Below, piece after piece: positions 3,880-5,002 of a stretch of 5,002 bases of DNA. The notes beneath the pieces are model-generated. The model had not been told where the DNA came from, made no database searches, and saw only the letters and a list, made by a program, of their open reading frames with translations. Each line of letters starts with the position of its first letter. Position 1 is the first letter of the stretch. The stretch comes from Candidatus Omnitrophota bacterium. GTDB lineage: Bacteria; Omnitrophota; Gorgyraeia; Duberdicusellales; 4484-171. The stretch spans positions 1 through 5,002 of the forward strand of contig QNCE01000092.1 in NCBI GenBank assembly GCA_003644405.1, given 5' to 3'. The position numbers were made by a program, and so were the translations under genes.

Positions 3880-4893
3880 ATGCCTCAGTTGAGGAAAGAC
3901 CCTATTTTAGGAAGATGGGTGATAATTTCTACCGAGCGTGCCAAAAGACCCAAAGATTTTCCTCATATAGATACTTCTCCTCCCGAGAGAGAGTGTCCTT
4001 TTTGCCGAGGTAAAGAAGCATTAACGCCCGGAGAGTTATATTCTATAAAAGACGAACAAGGTAACTGGCGAGTAAGAGTTGTTTCCAGTATTAAACCTTT
4101 TTTGGAACCTAACAAAAAGTCATGGAAGAAAGGAAAAGGACCTTACGATTTGATGGGAGGAGTAGGCAGTCACGAAGTTGTGATAGATACTCCCGAGCAT
4201 ATTGCTAATATGGCGGACTTAGAGGTAGGAAATATAAGAGAGGTATTCTGGGCTTATTGTGAAAGGATAAGGGCTTTACAGGAAGATATGCGGATAAAGT
4301 ACGTTTTGATATTTAAAAATTATGGATGGGATGCAGGGGGAGGAAGGGTGAGACACTCTCGCTCACAAATTATTGCTACTCCTGTTAACTTAAAACGTGT
4401 AAAAGAAGAATTAGAAGGAGCTAAATTTTATTATGATTATCATGAAAGATGTGTTTTCTGCGATTTGATAAGACAAGAGTTAAAGGAGCAGGAAAGAGTT
4501 GTTTTAGAAGAGGATGGTTTTGTAGCTTTGGTTCCTTTTGCCCCTCGTTTTCCTTTTGAAGTGTGGGTTCTTCCCAAAGAACATTCTCCTGATTTCTACA
4601 AAACTTCTTGGGAAGACCTTTTTTCTTTAGCCAGTCTACTTAAAAAGGTTCTTCTAAAAATAAAAATACTGTTAGATGATCCATCTTACAATTACATTAT
4701 TCATACTGCTCCTTTTAGGCGCCCTTATCCAGGATACTGGTCAACGATAGAAGAAGATTATCACTGGCACATAGAGATTACTCCTCGCCTAACCCAGGTA
4801 GCAGGGTTTGAGTGGGGAACAGGTTTCTATATATGTCCTACTTTACCGGAAGAAGCAGCAAAATTTTTAAGAGAAGTAGAAGTTAGAGTTTAA
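3880..4893 (+). CDS. galT: GalT-like nucleotidyltransferase (HIT superfamily) with the nucleophile His replaced by Arg
   Basis: This 337-residue protein is a full-length galactose-1-phosphate uridylyltransferase relative. GalT moves UMP between UDP-glucose and hexose-1-phosphate in the Leloir pathway. The N-terminal signature LRKDPILGRWVIISTERAKRP is split here as LRKDPILGRWV and IISTERAKRP. Ligands matching the first metal site are C39, C42, H107 and H159. A second C-x2-C at C191 and C194, with H235 and H295, matches the second zinc site of plant ADP-glucose-phosphorylase-type relatives. The active-site motif, normally HPHSQ or HSHSQ, reads H159-S-R161-SQ (codon CGC at 4360-4362), so the His that forms the nucleotidyl intermediate is Arg. 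HWHIEITPRL (293-303 region) is intact. ATG 3880 was preferred over TTG 3856 because the family starts at MPxLRKDP and AAAGG sits just upstream. A second GalT-like gene follows 6 bases later. Confidence 0.85.
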   Translation: MPQLRKDPILGRWVIISTERAKRPKDFPHIDTSPPERECPFCRGKEALTPGELYSIKDEQGNWRVRVVSSIKPFLEPNKKSWKKGKGPYDLMGGVGSHEVVIDTPEHIANMADLEVGNIREVFWAYCERIRALQEDMRIKYVLIFKNYGWDAGGGRVRHSRSQIIATPVNLKRVKEELEGAKFYYDYHERCVFCDLIRQELKEQERVVLEEDGFVALVPFAPRFPFEVWVLPKEHSPDFYKTSWEDLFSLASLLKKVLLKIKILLDDPSYNYIIHTAPFRRPYPGYWSTIEEDYHWHIEITPRLTQVAGFEWGTGFYICPTLPEEAAKFLREVEVRV

Positions 4894-4977
4894 AAAGCTA
4901 TGCCTGAGCTAAGAAAAGATCCTATTGTCGGTAGGTGGGTAGTAGTAAATGTAGAAAATCCTACTTTACCGGAAGAA
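4836..4977 (+). repeat. 19-base direct repeat shared by the two GalT-like genes
   Basis: TCCTACTTTACCGGAAGAA occurs at 4836-4854, near the 3' end of the first gene, and at 4959-4977, near the 5' end of the second. The copies are 123 bases apart. Both are read in the same frame and encode PTLPEE, although they lie at opposite ends of their proteins, so homology by gene duplication does not directly explain the identity. Confidence 0.85.
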
Positions 4978-5002
4978 TTTCATCTTCCTCCTTTCCAATG
5001 GA
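4900..5002 (+). CDS. Second GalT-like gene, 5' part only
   Basis: The first 34 codons of a gene continuing past the window edge begin MPELRKDPIVGRWVVVNVEN. The opening matches the GalT N-terminal signature and the preceding protein (LRKDPI-GRWV shared). It then diverges to NPTLPEEFHLPPFQW and lacks the ERAKRP segment. It starts 6 bases after the stop of the first gene, so the two are almost certainly one operon and may be translationally coupled; no separate strong ribosome binding site is evident. It is likely a paralogue with a different substrate or a partner subunit. The catalytic region is not in view. Confidence 0.75.
   Translation, partial: MPELRKDPIVGRWVVVNVENPTLPEEFHLPPFQW

Noticed and set aside
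1..5002. CRISPR array, tRNA, rRNA or toxin-antitoxin pair
   Set aside because: No regularly spaced repeats, cloverleaf-like sequence or suitable small gene pair was found on either strand.

Overview
The window is AT-rich bacterial DNA with compact genes. The content suggests an anaerobe: rubredoxin, a NifU-type Fe-S scaffold domain, an OsmC-type thiol protein, a radical SAM enzyme of the spore-photolyase family, and a cobalamin adenosyltransferase homologue. A PilZ protein implies cyclic-di-GMP signalling. The taxon cannot be fixed from the sequence. An uncultured anaerobic lineage such as Omnitrophota is only a guess.

Layout, left to right. (1) 1-60: two hairpins resembling the 3' end of an IS200/IS605-type element, then a sigma70-like promoter. 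(2) 139-849 (+): a NifU C-terminal-domain protein and an OsmC-like protein, possibly one transcription unit. (3) 853-1707 (-): a radical SAM protein, convergent with osmC; the two stop codons are only 3 bases apart. (4) 1708-1860: a divergent control region with one TTGACC promoter in each direction. (5) 1822-2900: an eroding island holding a PduO-type adenosyltransferase with a degenerate N-terminal ATP motif, a family 2 glycosyltransferase broken by a C-run frameshift and truncated, and the C-terminal remains of an IS1595-like transposase. (6) 2993-3157: an intact 54-residue rubredoxin with its own promoter. (7) 3158-3469: a gene-free stretch with nested inverted repeats and a GC-rich hairpin cluster. 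(8) 3470-3805: a small single-domain PilZ protein. (9) 3880-5002: two consecutive GalT-like genes, the second cut by the window edge.

Three points stand out. The complete GalT-like protein keeps both metal-site ligand sets but has Arg where the family has its catalytic nucleophilic His (HSR instead of HSH/HPH). Three promoters place their -10 boxes 7-9 bases before the start codon, which predicts leaderless mRNAs. The 3158-3469 stretch contains structure that no gene explains. I found no CRISPR array, tRNA, rRNA or evident defence system. The window looks mostly like housekeeping, redox and sugar-nucleotide genes around a decaying patch.
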